DNA of 64,000 bases. Source: an uncultured Cohaesibacter sp. GTDB lineage: Bacteria > Pseudomonadota > Alphaproteobacteria > Rhizobiales > Cohaesibacteraceae. Positions within the stretch are counted from its first letter, which is position 1. Each line of letters begins with the position of its first letter. The DNA lies in contig NZ_OY821667.1 of NCBI RefSeq assembly GCF_963682185.1, positions 3,485,501 through 3,549,500 of the forward strand, written 5' to 3'. The translations under genes and the position numbers were made by a program. Below, in pieces: positions 45,688 through 54,862 of this stretch. The notes under the pieces were generated by a model that saw nothing but the letters and a program-made list of their open reading frames with translations, did not search any database and was not told the origin of the DNA.

Positions 45688-47211
45688 ATGAGATATTGCC
45701 TCCATTTCGACCCGTCCCATTGCCGCATGTGGCATGGTCGGCTTGTCGAACGTTTGTCAGCAAATGGGCAGGCACAGGTCTTTTTCTCCCGTTCGGCCGC
45801 TTCTCCACATCCGACCCATGTGGAGAAACTGCTCCGCTCTGAAGCGCATTCGCTGTTTGAGGGAAAGACCCATTTGGCATCCCCGATGACGCCCGAGGCA
45901 TTAGAGGAAAAGGCGCCCGCATTGAACTCGTCTGACGAGATTGATCTGGTGATTGATCTGGTGGGCGATGGCTCGGCCCCTCAAGGCAAAAAGCGGCTAA
46001 CACTGCTGTTCAACGGGTTTTCCACGGAAGCTGCGCTCATCACCTCGATCATGGCTTCAGGCATGCCGCAGATTGCCTTCGTCGATGAGGAGGGCACCCT
46101 TGTCGCCACCGCAGACCCTTCGGGCGAATTGGCAAAAGGCGTCTCCGGTTCCATGGATCAAACCTATGCCAGAGTGATTACGCTACTGATGGCGTGGGTG
46201 CAAAATCCCGACCGATGGGTCCAACCGCTTTGCACACAAAAGGCCGAATGGCCTTCTGCCGGACAGCTCTCCAAACAGACGGTGAAAAACGGCATCAAGG
46301 CGAACCTCAAGCAGATATACTATCGCCTGTTTCTGCCAAGCCATTGGCGCATTGGCTGGCGTTGGGTGTCTGAGGCCGATGTCTGGAGCCGTCAATCCCT
46401 GGAAGGGGAGCCATGGCACGTGCTTGATGATGTCGACAATCACTTCTACGCCGATCCGGTACCTTGGGAAAAGGACGGGGCGCATTATCTCTTTTTCGAA
46501 GATCTTGATCCCCGCACCCAGAAGGGGATCCTGTCAGTGGTCGAGATGGATGAGAATGGCCCAAAAGGCCCTGCGCAGCCTTGTCTGGAAGAGCCATTCC
46601 ATCTCTCCTACCCCTTTCTGATCGAGCATGAGGGAGAGCTTTATATGATCCCGGAAACCTCGGCGGACGGGAAGGTGACGCTCTATCGGACAGACAATTT
46701 TCCCATTGGATGGAAGCCATTCAAGACCATCCTCACCGACATTGATGCCGCTGACGTGACCATCACCCAGCATGACGGGCGTTGGTGGCTCTTTTGCGTG
46801 ACAAGAGATGGGGGCGGGGGTTATTCCGATTGCCTGTCTATCTTCCATGCCGATGAGCTGTTCGGCCCATGGCATCCGCACGCGCAAAATCCGGTGCTGA
46901 TCGATAAGGCAACGGCGCGGCCTGCGGGCAATTTTGTTCATATCGATGGCAGGCTCTGCCGCCCGGTGCAGGATTGCAGCAGTTCTTACGGCGCGCGCAT
47001 GCAGCTAGTGGAAGTCACTCACCTGTCTCCGGATCACTACGCGCAGAAGACCCTCAAGATACTGGAGCCGAATGATCGCTGGCCGGGGCGCAAGCTCCAT
47101 ACCCTCAATCGGGCAGGGCGTCTTGAGGTTATCGATGGAGCTATTTTGCGCCCGCGTTTGGCATGGCTCAAAAAGCTGGCAGACCGGATCTATCGTCCCG
47201 CCAATCATTAG
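45688..47211 (+). CDS. GIPC-transferase-like beta-propeller protein
   Basis: The 507-residue protein has two parts. Residues 1-170 look like a worn-down formyltransferase or Rossmann-like domain. From about 230 the sequence matches the beta-propeller domain found in plant glucosamine inositolphosphorylceramide transferase and many bacterial polysaccharide clusters: NHFYADPVPWEKDGAHYLFF, FHLSYPFLIEHEGELYMIPE, FGPWHPHAQNPVLIDKATAR, RPAGNFVHIDGRLCRPVQD. The bacterial role is not established; its place between a GT4 enzyme and a Wzz-type gene suggests sugar transfer or modification of the repeat unit. No signal peptide is seen. Confidence 0.82.
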   Translation: MRYCLHFDPSHCRMWHGRLVERLSANGQAQVFFSRSAASPHPTHVEKLLRSEAHSLFEGKTHLASPMTPEALEEKAPALNSSDEIDLVIDLVGDGSAPQGKKRLTLLFNGFSTEAALITSIMASGMPQIAFVDEEGTLVATADPSGELAKGVSGSMDQTYARVITLLMAWVQNPDRWVQPLCTQKAEWPSAGQLSKQTVKNGIKANLKQIYYRLFLPSHWRIGWRWVSEADVWSRQSLEGEPWHVLDDVDNHFYADPVPWEKDGAHYLFFEDLDPRTQKGILSVVEMDENGPKGPAQPCLEEPFHLSYPFLIEHEGELYMIPETSADGKVTLYRTDNFPIGWKPFKTILTDIDAADVTITQHDGRWWLFCVTRDGGGGYSDCLSIFHADELFGPWHPHAQNPVLIDKATARPAGNFVHIDGRLCRPVQDCSSSYGARMQLVEVTHLSPDHYAQKTLKILEPNDRWPGRKLHTLNRAGRLEVIDGAILRPRLAWLKKLADRIYRPANH

Positions 47212-47428
47212 GGGAGATAAGTGACATTGGTAGAATGTCGGGGGATGCGTCCTCTTGTCTCATTTTTTCAGCGAAAATTTGGGTTTGCACTCCGTGTAAC
47301 TGCGAATGGCCGGGCATATGGTTAACCAAAACTCAATATGATCGCCGCATACTGACGACCAAATAGAAGCATCTTTTTGCCGCTTTTCGGTTTATGTTGC
47401 GAATGGTTTCAGTTGCAGGGATTGGCGT

Positions 47429-50011
47429 ATGTTTGGACGCAAGAAAAAGAAATCTGATCTGGATTGGCAGCCGGGTGTCGACCCGGAGGCTTCCGATGCA
47501 GCTGCTGCTTCTTCCGCCGAAAATAAGACTGTCAAGGAAGCAGGAAAAAAGGCGCGTAAAAAGCAGGATGAGCCCGCCTCCTCCATCTTTCATTCCAATC
47601 CTCCGCCCTCCGATGTCTGGAGCGGCTTGGTGCATCCGCGTGCCATCTTGCGCTTCGTGCGGCAGCAGTTTCTGTTTATCTGCTCCATAGCGATACTGGT
47701 GGTTTTGGCCGGGCTCACCATTTTCATGATGCTGCCAGAGAAATACTCTTCCACGGCGCTTATTCTGGTGGATCCACGCCAGCCAAGGGTGACCAATTCC
47801 GACACGGGAATATCCGGTATCGGTGGCGATGCAGCAGCCTTGACCAGCTATGTGCAAATCATGAAAAGCGATGGCTTTCTGGCCAAGGTGGTTGAAGAGC
47901 TCGGGGTCAAGGATGACCCTGAATATGCCAAAGCCCAGAATGAAACCGCGCTGATCGGCATGTTCCGCAACAACATGTCCGCCTATCGTCAGGGCGCGAC
48001 TTACATTGTGGAAGTCAGCACAGCATCGCGTGACAAGACACTTGCTGCCAAATATGCCAACGGTGTTGCGCAAGCCTTCGTGCGAGATCAGAAGGATTAT
48101 CGCAGCAATGCCAATGAAGAAGCGGCTCAATGGCTGTCTGGGCGTCTGACCCTTCTGCATAGCAATCTCAAGAAATCGGAAGAAGCGGTCGTGGCCTATA
48201 GGGCCAAGAACGGGATCGTCGATGCCGGCGCGCAAGGCACGCTTGATAATCAGCAATTGACCTCGCTGGTCTCTCAGCTGGGCACGGTCACCACCGAACT
48301 GGCCGACGTCAAGGCGCGCTATGATCAGGCCCGCAAAGATGGCGTGCCGGGCAGTGTCCGAGGCTCTCAGGCTGGGGAGTTTGCCAATCTCGATCAGCTG
48401 ATGCAGGAACAGAACCGTCTGCGCCGTGAGGCTGCCGAATTGAATCAGACCCTGGGTAGTCGTCATCCGCGCATTCTGGCCAACCGCGATCAGCAGACCA
48501 TTATCGCAGGTCAAATCAAGCAGGAACGGGCCCGCCTGGTAGAGCGTGCCAAGCAGGATTATGAAACCACATTGGCCAAGAAGCAGGCACTGGAAGGTCA
48601 ACTCGCCGATTTGCGCCAGCGCTCTATCATGCTCAACAAAGCCAAGGTCGAGTTGGATAATCTGGAACGTGAAGCCGCGGCAAATCGCAATCTATATGAG
48701 CAGTTTTTGGCTCGCTACAAGGTGACCGACGAGCAGGCGCAGTTCAACTTCAATGAAGCGCGTATTGTATCCAAGGCTCCGGTTCCCATCAAATCTACCA
48801 AACCTTCCATCAAGCTGGTTGGTGTGGCGCTTGTTATTCTTGGTTTCCTTTGCGGCTTCATCCTTGCGTTGATCCGGATCGCCTTTGCCGCCCCGGAATA
48901 TAGAGGCGCTCGCAATGAGCAGTGTGATGCCGACCGTTGGGATGCCGGTGGATTGACTATGGCGACGCATGGAGCGATGCGTGGCACCTCACCCTTGCAG
49001 GCCACTTCTGGAACCTCGACCCAGTTTGGATATGGCCAGTCTGGCTATGCCAGTGGTTATGTGCCAGCCGCGGCGGCTGCCACCTTTGCTGCAGGATCAA
49101 TGGCCAAAGCCAAGGATTCCTCAGAAGGGGCTGGTGCGCCAGAGCAGCCAGTCTTGCACAAGGAAGGCGATGAGCCCTCTGACAAGGCCCCCTCTGTCCC
49201 GGAGCAAGATGAGGCCCAACCACTAGAGGCTTCTGACATTGAGGAAGTCTCTGGAACAGAGTCTCAAGCCGAAAATGTTGATGCAACGGCTCCAGAAAAT
49301 GAGGGCAAGGCAGAAGGCACAGAAAGCCAAGAGGCCAGCATTGATAAACGGGGGGAAGACCCCGTGAGAGATGAAACCGATCAGGAAGCCGGACCTGTTG
49401 TTATTCAAATGCCGCACGGGGCTTCCTCGGGCCATTCCGATCTGCCATCGGGCTCTGAACTCAATGATTTCTTCGAAGCGCTCAATGACTTTGTCAATGA
49501 GAAGGGCGACGGAAATAAGCCGAGCATGCTGGTAACGTCCACTCAGCCTGGGAACGGTTTGGATTTCCTCACCGATCAGATGACAAATCTTGCCGTAAAT
49601 GAGGGCGCTCGCCCGGTTATCATTTCGCTTCAGGAGCAGCCAAGGCTAAGACAGCAAGTTGGGGGCTCTGTGGTCTCTCAACAGCAAAACGCCAAAGTCG
49701 AGCATTTCGAAGCCTTTGATCTTATTCCATTCATCGGCACCGCGGGGTTCACCGATGTTGAGGGCCTTGATCTGCAGCTAGCCCAAGAGCTCTCCAGCCT
49801 CATTGATCTATGCAGGGAAACCTATGGCTTCGTGATCGTTGAAGCCCAGCAAATTCTGACACCGAACGCGCTGGAAGATTTGCTTGATCTGGTGGATTGT
49901 TGCCTGTTGGTGCTTGAAAGCGGTGAACTGAGCCCATCTGAGATGGATGACTGGTGCGAATGGTCCGCAGAAACGGGCGTTGCCCTCATCGTGGACCAAA
50001 CCCAAAGTTAA
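47429..50011 (+). CDS. Wzz/GumC-type polysaccharide copolymerase with degenerate kinase-like tail
   Basis: The 860-residue protein has a basic cytoplasmic start, TM1 at about 81-102, a large periplasmic Wzz domain with long coiled coil (about 103-460, including ILVDPRQPRV and the GSRHPRIL motif), and TM2 near 461-484. A long Glu/Ala/Ser-rich linker (490-690) leads to a C-terminal domain (about 695-860) shaped like a BY-kinase: MLVTSTQPGNGLDFLTDQMT, where the usual GEGKT P-loop reads GNGLDF, and later YGFVIVEAQQ in place of Walker A'. No tyrosine cluster ends it. It would set chain length and couple to export without its own kinase activity. Confidence 0.88.
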   Translation: MFGRKKKKSDLDWQPGVDPEASDAAAASSAENKTVKEAGKKARKKQDEPASSIFHSNPPPSDVWSGLVHPRAILRFVRQQFLFICSIAILVVLAGLTIFMMLPEKYSSTALILVDPRQPRVTNSDTGISGIGGDAAALTSYVQIMKSDGFLAKVVEELGVKDDPEYAKAQNETALIGMFRNNMSAYRQGATYIVEVSTASRDKTLAAKYANGVAQAFVRDQKDYRSNANEEAAQWLSGRLTLLHSNLKKSEEAVVAYRAKNGIVDAGAQGTLDNQQLTSLVSQLGTVTTELADVKARYDQARKDGVPGSVRGSQAGEFANLDQLMQEQNRLRREAAELNQTLGSRHPRILANRDQQTIIAGQIKQERARLVERAKQDYETTLAKKQALEGQLADLRQRSIMLNKAKVELDNLEREAAANRNLYEQFLARYKVTDEQAQFNFNEARIVSKAPVPIKSTKPSIKLVGVALVILGFLCGFILALIRIAFAAPEYRGARNEQCDADRWDAGGLTMATHGAMRGTSPLQATSGTSTQFGYGQSGYASGYVPAAAAATFAAGSMAKAKDSSEGAGAPEQPVLHKEGDEPSDKAPSVPEQDEAQPLEASDIEEVSGTESQAENVDATAPENEGKAEGTESQEASIDKRGEDPVRDETDQEAGPVVIQMPHGASSGHSDLPSGSELNDFFEALNDFVNEKGDGNKPSMLVTSTQPGNGLDFLTDQMTNLAVNEGARPVIISLQEQPRLRQQVGGSVVSQQQNAKVEHFEAFDLIPFIGTAGFTDVEGLDLQLAQELSSLIDLCRETYGFVIVEAQQILTPNALEDLLDLVDCCLLVLESGELSPSEMDDWCEWSAETGVALIVDQTQS

Positions 50012-50070
50012 GTATTTTCAGATATCACGACCCCTGAATGAAAAGAGTGTGGGGCTCCAAGGGGTATCGA

Positions 50071-50829
50071 ATGAAAGAGATTCAACAGATCACGGTTGGC
50101 GGGTTGCCTATCGCAGTGGAAGACTGCGATGGCGCAGCGCGCACCATGCTTGATTTTGCCTATGATAGCCGAGGCAAGGAGCAAAGGCCGCTCTATGTGA
50201 CCTCCGCCAATGGGCAGGTTCTTTCCATTTGCGCCCGGGATAAAGAGATCGAGGATTTGTTCCTCAAGGCCGATCTTATCCACGCCGACGGAACCCCTTT
50301 GGTAAAAGTATCGCGTTTTCTGTCCAAAACGCCCTTGCCTGAGCGGGTTGCGACTACAGATCTCATCCATAACGCGGCGCGTCTGGCGGAAAAGGAAAAG
50401 GCGACCTTCTTTTTTCTGGGAGCGACGGACGAGGGCATCAAGCTGGCCGTCGAAAATATGCAGCGGCTTTATCCGGATTTGCAGTTTGTCGGTTACCGCA
50501 ACGGCTATGTGACCCCGCAAGAAGAGGCTGAAGTGGTCGCGCGCATCAACGAAGCCAAACCTGACATTCTATGGATCGGAATGGGAGTGCCTCTTGAGCA
50601 GCGCTTCGTGGCGCGCAATCTTGAAAAATTGACCGGGGTTGGCGTGATCAAGACCTCTGGCGGTCTGTTTGATTTTCTGTCTGGCAAGAATGCCCGTGCG
50701 CCGCAATGGATGCAGGATGTTGGCCTCGAATGGGCCTACCGCATCTATCAGGAACCGGGGCGCTTGTTCTGGCGCTATTTGACCACCAACCCGCATGCAC
50801 TCTGGTTGTTGCTGACCCGAACCCGCTAG
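50071..50829 (+). CDS. WecG/TagA/CpsF-family glycosyltransferase
   Basis: The 252-residue GT26 protein starts at ATG 50071, which has AAGGGG upstream; ATG 50038 has none. It carries YVTSANGQVLSICARDKEIEDLF, LIHADGTPLV (active-site Asp), FFFLGATDEGIKLAVENM, ILWIGMGVPLEQRF and KTSGGLFDFLSGKNARAP, all diagnostic. Relatives add ManNAc or ManNAcA to lipid-linked GlcNAc (TagA, WecG) or act in capsule synthesis (CpsF). It lies between the Wzz-type gene and a GH5 gene. Confidence 0.92.
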   Translation: MKEIQQITVGGLPIAVEDCDGAARTMLDFAYDSRGKEQRPLYVTSANGQVLSICARDKEIEDLFLKADLIHADGTPLVKVSRFLSKTPLPERVATTDLIHNAARLAEKEKATFFFLGATDEGIKLAVENMQRLYPDLQFVGYRNGYVTPQEEAEVVARINEAKPDILWIGMGVPLEQRFVARNLEKLTGVGVIKTSGGLFDFLSGKNARAPQWMQDVGLEWAYRIYQEPGRLFWRYLTTNPHALWLLLTRTR

Positions 50830-50850
50830 CATTTTCGATCACAAGGGGCC

Positions 50851-52092
50851 ATGTTCATGTCGATGCTCGCTATAAAGAAGGCCTTCCGGTCGATTGCCCA
50901 CCTTGCACATCTTGCCTTTCCTGTCTGTCATATGCTGGCCGTTTTGAGTGCCGCTTTCGCGCTCTTGGGGCTTGTTGCTGCGAGGGATGCAAAAGCATCT
51001 GACATTATGGTGGGGCAGCCGACAGGACTTACTGCGTGCGAGGGTGTTTCTTCGCTCGCAGTTGGCGGTGCCGATGCCAAGCTGGCGCGTGGCTTCAATC
51101 TGCCCAATTGGGATCCTGATTACACCGGCTACAAACCCGATGACAGCCTTCTCAAGCAGCTTCACATGTTGGGCTTTACCCATATTCGTTTGCCAGTTAA
51201 TGGCGAGCGTTTCATGGTGCGCTTTGCCTCCGAGCAGCAAGCAGAAGCCTATATGGCCGCTCTTGATGCGGAAGTCCTAAGGCTGAGCGGCATGGGCTAT
51301 GCCGTGAGCATCGATATTCATCCCTCAGGGCGCTTTCAGCGCATTCATGTTTCAGCGCCGCAAGACGGGCTTGCCCTGCTTACCGAAGCATGGGACCGGA
51401 TCGCGGAACGATCAGCAAACTGGTCCCGAGCCGATGTCTATTTCGAGCTTCTCAATGAACCGGCCGCAGACGCTTCGGTCTGGTGGCAGCAGGCCCAGAC
51501 GCTGGTAACCCACCTCAACACCATCGCTCCGGATCGCAAATTGATCATCGGTCCGGCGATCTTTCAGCGTGTGGAAGTGCTGGCCGGTTCCGAACCGCTT
51601 GAAGGAGAGGGGCTGGTCTATGCCGTGCATTATTATGACCCCATGGATTTTACCCATCAGGGCGCGACATGGATGCAGGGGAGTTCGCTCGCCATCATTG
51701 GTCAGATGCCTTTCCCGGGGGATGCATCGTCTCCGGCTGTGCTCAAACAGGTTGAAAAACTCAAGGCAGCTGGCATGGATGAGGCCGCCCAGAGAATGCT
51801 TGATAGCTATCGTGATGGCTGGGATGCAAAGCGGATTTCAGATGCTTTCGCGATGGTCGGAGATTGGTCGCGTCGTCATCAAAAGCCAGTGATTGTCAAC
51901 GAGTTTGGCACCCTGACTTTTGATGTGGACCCGCATGACCGGGCCAATTGGCTGCGCGCTGTGCGGGCTGGAGCAGAGGAAAACTGTCTGGGCTGGGCAC
52001 ACTGGGATTTCTCCGACGGATTCCAGATGGTCAATCCGGAAACCACCCTGCCAGACCCGCTGGTGCTCGATGCGCTTTTGCCCGATCTTTGA
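50851..52092 (+). CDS. Secreted glycoside hydrolase family 5 glycanase
   Basis: The 413-residue protein has an N-terminal signal or anchor (hydrophobic 28-45) and a GH5 barrel. The acid/base Glu is E203 in FELLNEP and the nucleophile E351 in VIVNEFGT; HIRLPVNGE and a SIDIHPSGRF stretch are also typical. Similarity is to cellulase/endoglucanase members; the true substrate is probably the polysaccharide made by this cluster, as periplasmic glycanases are commonly encoded with export systems. It is 21 bases after the WecG-type gene, so likely the last cistron. Confidence 0.88.
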   Translation: MFMSMLAIKKAFRSIAHLAHLAFPVCHMLAVLSAAFALLGLVAARDAKASDIMVGQPTGLTACEGVSSLAVGGADAKLARGFNLPNWDPDYTGYKPDDSLLKQLHMLGFTHIRLPVNGERFMVRFASEQQAEAYMAALDAEVLRLSGMGYAVSIDIHPSGRFQRIHVSAPQDGLALLTEAWDRIAERSANWSRADVYFELLNEPAADASVWWQQAQTLVTHLNTIAPDRKLIIGPAIFQRVEVLAGSEPLEGEGLVYAVHYYDPMDFTHQGATWMQGSSLAIIGQMPFPGDASSPAVLKQVEKLKAAGMDEAAQRMLDSYRDGWDAKRISDAFAMVGDWSRRHQKPVIVNEFGTLTFDVDPHDRANWLRAVRAGAEENCLGWAHWDFSDGFQMVNPETTLPDPLVLDALLPDL

Positions 52093-52353
52093 GACCCGGA
52101 TTTTTCAGGCTGGGTGGTTGAGAGGACTTCTCCCCGTTCTGCTATTGACTGAAGTGGGCAAGCGGTTGCCTTGTGAGAAAGGCCCGGGCGAGCCTTCGAT
52201 GCATGTGCTTAATGAACAGCAAGTCTTGAGTCGCTGGGGCGAACCTTCTATGCTGCTCCAAACATTGGCAGATATTCGTAAGAAGTCGCTTTTCATTTCC
52301 GTACAGGAGGGCAAGCATCATTGACCCTCTCAATCATCCAGGATTTTTGATCG

Positions 52354-52974
52354 ATGGTAATCAGACTGCATCAGGGAGACCTTCCCAACCTCAACCACTA
52401 TGACAACATTTCTGCAGTCGCGATTGATACCGAGACGATGGGGCTTCACCCGCATCGGGACAGATTGTGTCTGGTGCAGCTGTCTCCAGGCGATGGCAGC
52501 GCCGATCTGGTGCAGATTGCCAAGGGGCAAAAAGAAGCACCCAATCTGTGCACTTTGCTTGGAAATGACAATATTACCAAGATTTTCCACTATGCCCGCT
52601 TTGACGTTGCCGTGCTCTATCACACATTCGGTGTGATGCCGGAACCGGTTTTCTGCACCAAAATCGCTTCCAAGCTCACCCGTACCTACACAGACCGCCA
52701 TGGCCTCAAGGATGTCTGCCGCGAGTTTCTTGATGTCGATATCTCCAAGCAACAGCAAAGCTCCGATTGGGGGGCAGATACCCTGAGTGAAGCCCAGAAG
52801 AAATATGCTGCAACGGATGTTTTGCATCTTCACGGCCTGATGGGCATCTTCCGTGCGCGTCTGTCGCGTGAGGGGCGCAAGGAAATGGCGCAGTCCTGTT
52901 TCGATTTTCTGCCAACCCGCGCCAAGCTGGATTTGGCCGGTTGGGACGAAACCGACATCTTTGCCCATAGCTAA
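52354..52974 (+). CDS. rnd: Ribonuclease D-like 3'-5' exonuclease
   Basis: The 206-residue DEDD exonuclease has Exo I AIDTETMGL, Exo II FHYARFDVAVLYH and Exo III with KYAATDVLHLHGLMG (DEDDy form). It lacks the HRDC domains of Escherichia coli RNase D, like other short alphaproteobacterial members. A role in tRNA or structured-RNA 3' trimming is inferred from the family. It heads the conserved order rnd-lptC-lptA-lptB-rpoN-hpf-ptsN. Confidence 0.93.
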   Translation: MVIRLHQGDLPNLNHYDNISAVAIDTETMGLHPHRDRLCLVQLSPGDGSADLVQIAKGQKEAPNLCTLLGNDNITKIFHYARFDVAVLYHTFGVMPEPVFCTKIASKLTRTYTDRHGLKDVCREFLDVDISKQQQSSDWGADTLSEAQKKYAATDVLHLHGLMGIFRARLSREGRKEMAQSCFDFLPTRAKLDLAGWDETDIFAHS

Positions 52975-53208
52975 GGGCAAGATCTCGGCTGAGGAAAAAA
53001 GCTGATCAATTGGCCAAGGGAGCAACGGCGTCACGCCGGTCTGGCTCCCTTCGTCATTTCAAGCAGCCGAAGAGGCCTTACGCTTAATTTCGCCTCTTTC
53101 CTTTGTAGAAATGACTTGCCGATGCAGCGAAAAGCCTGCAAAAACAGGAAACACCGGAACCGAGCGGCGAAGCAGAAGCATCAAGCCTGCCTTTATTGGA
53201 TGGAAGCA

Positions 53209-54051
53209 ATGCAAGACAGGACTAAACGAGATCAATCCGGCGATCCGGCCGAGCCACAGGTGCGCCCTTTTGAGCGTCCTCAGGGGCCTTTAATGGGACC
53301 GGATCTCGGCGGAAGCCGTCGGGACAGCGCACTGGATAGTGCTCGTATCATTTCATCTGAAGAACAGATGAAGGCCTTCCGTCGGGCCAAGCGCCATTCA
53401 AGACGCGTCTTCATTCTCAAATGGAGCCTGCCGGTGATTGCCTTGGGCATCATTACCGGTTTCGTCGGCTGGGTGAGCAAGCATAATCCCGAGGAAACGA
53501 CTGAAGTGGTTCGGTTTGAGGATGACAAAAGCCTTAAGCAGGACGAACTGGTCATGCAGAATCCGAACCTGAACGGCTACACTGACGGGCGCGCCTATGA
53601 AGTGGCCGCTGATCGGGCCACCCAGAAGGTGGAAACCCCCAATGTGATCAACCTTGAAACCGTCAAGGCACGCATTACAGATGAAAAGCAGGAATGGGTG
53701 ACGATTGGTTCCAAAACCGGCGTGTTTGACCAGAATAATGAAACCCTGGGGCTGGATGGAGATGTGCAGGTCGACTCCTCTCTGGGCTACAAACTGCATA
53801 CCGAAAAGGTGGCCGTTGATATGCCTAAGGGATATATGGAAACCCTCAGTCCGGTGAATATCGCGTCCCGCGACATCCGTCTGTCGGCGGACCGGCTTGA
53901 GGCCATCGACAATGGCGAGCAGTTCCGTTTTACCGGAAGTGTGCGCCTCTATGTCGACGCCGCGCTCCTCAATAAATCGCCAACAAAGGCTCAAGACCAA
54001 ACCGAGCCCCTTCAACAAGGGGCTGCGCAGGAAGAGGGGGATCCCCAATGA
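53209..54051 (+). CDS. lptC: LPS export bridge component LptC
   Basis: LptC sits in the inner membrane and passes lipopolysaccharide from LptB2FG to LptA. The 280-residue protein has a Pro/Arg-rich cytoplasmic start, one membrane segment at about 68-88 (FILKWSLPVIALGIITGFVGW), and a periplasmic beta-jellyroll (NLNGYTDGRAYEVAADRA, DGDVQVDSSLGYKLHTEKV). The start is uncertain: ATG 53209 has GGATGGAAG upstream, ATG 53200 and 53293 are alternatives. Its stop overlaps lptA by four bases. Confidence 0.88.
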   Translation: MQDRTKRDQSGDPAEPQVRPFERPQGPLMGPDLGGSRRDSALDSARIISSEEQMKAFRRAKRHSRRVFILKWSLPVIALGIITGFVGWVSKHNPEETTEVVRFEDDKSLKQDELVMQNPNLNGYTDGRAYEVAADRATQKVETPNVINLETVKARITDEKQEWVTIGSKTGVFDQNNETLGLDGDVQVDSSLGYKLHTEKVAVDMPKGYMETLSPVNIASRDIRLSADRLEAIDNGEQFRFTGSVRLYVDAALLNKSPTKAQDQTEPLQQGAAQEEGDPQ

Positions 54052-54677
54052 CCCTGATTGTTTCCCTTTGTCGTTTGACCGCACAGGCAACCATGAAACC
54101 GGCGCGCAGGCTTTCATGCCTTTCTCTGGTGCTGCTGGTGGCCGGCGGCCTCTTTGTTGCGGGCGGGCTGATGGCGTCCACCCCCGTTATGGCCCAGAGC
54201 ATGGCCGATGTGGCGTCCGGTTTGCGCACAGACCCGGATGCGCCAATCGAGATTGAAGCAGATCAGCTTGATATCTTCGACAACAAGAAAGTTGCGATTT
54301 TCAAGGGCAGTGTGCGGGCACGTCAGGGCGAGACAACCCTGCTCACCTCCACCTTGACGATCCACTATTCGGGCGGTGGCGCAGGCACTGCGCAATCCAT
54401 CACGCGGCTTGAGGCTCATGGCGGTGTAACCGTGAGCCAGAAAGACCAGAAGGCAACCGGCTCGACGGCCTCTGTCGATATGGCAAAAGAAGTGATTGTT
54501 CTGAGCGGTAATGTTGTTTTGACGCAAGGCAAAAATGTCCTGCGTGGCTCTAAATTGACCATCAATATGCGCTCCGGCGCAGCGCGTTTGGCTGCTGCCA
54601 AATCGTCTGGTGGCCAGAATGGCAGCTCAGGTCGCGTGCAAGGCCTATTTATCCCAAACCGCAACCCTAAAAACTAG
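54048..54677 (+). CDS. lptA: LPS transport periplasmic protein LptA
   Basis: LptA forms the periplasmic bridge for lipopolysaccharide. The 209-residue protein has a signal sequence and an OstA-fold domain: PIEIEADQLDIFDNKKVAIF, GSVRARQGETTLLTSTLTIH and VSQKDQKATGSTASVDMA. ATG 54048 overlaps the lptC stop (ATGA), suggesting coupling; ATG 54093 would give a more usual signal peptide (MKPARRLSCLSLVLLVAGGL) and is a real alternative. Confidence 0.92.
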   Translation: MTLIVSLCRLTAQATMKPARRLSCLSLVLLVAGGLFVAGGLMASTPVMAQSMADVASGLRTDPDAPIEIEADQLDIFDNKKVAIFKGSVRARQGETTLLTSTLTIHYSGGGAGTAQSITRLEAHGGVTVSQKDQKATGSTASVDMAKEVIVLSGNVVLTQGKNVLRGSKLTINMRSGAARLAAAKSSGGQNGSSGRVQGLFIPNRNPKN

Positions 54678-54862
54678 GCGAGCAAGGCAAAGCCCCTCGA
54701 CAAGCAGGACAATTGCATTTATGAGCAGTCCAACGGAATTGTCTCGCAGTTCGGAGAAAAAGGGCAGCAAAACCATCACGGCCACTATGGGTTGGCAGGG
54801 GTGAGACAATAATCAGAAGATTGCCTTGAAGCGGCAATCCAGAGTCAGGTACGCATCTGCCA

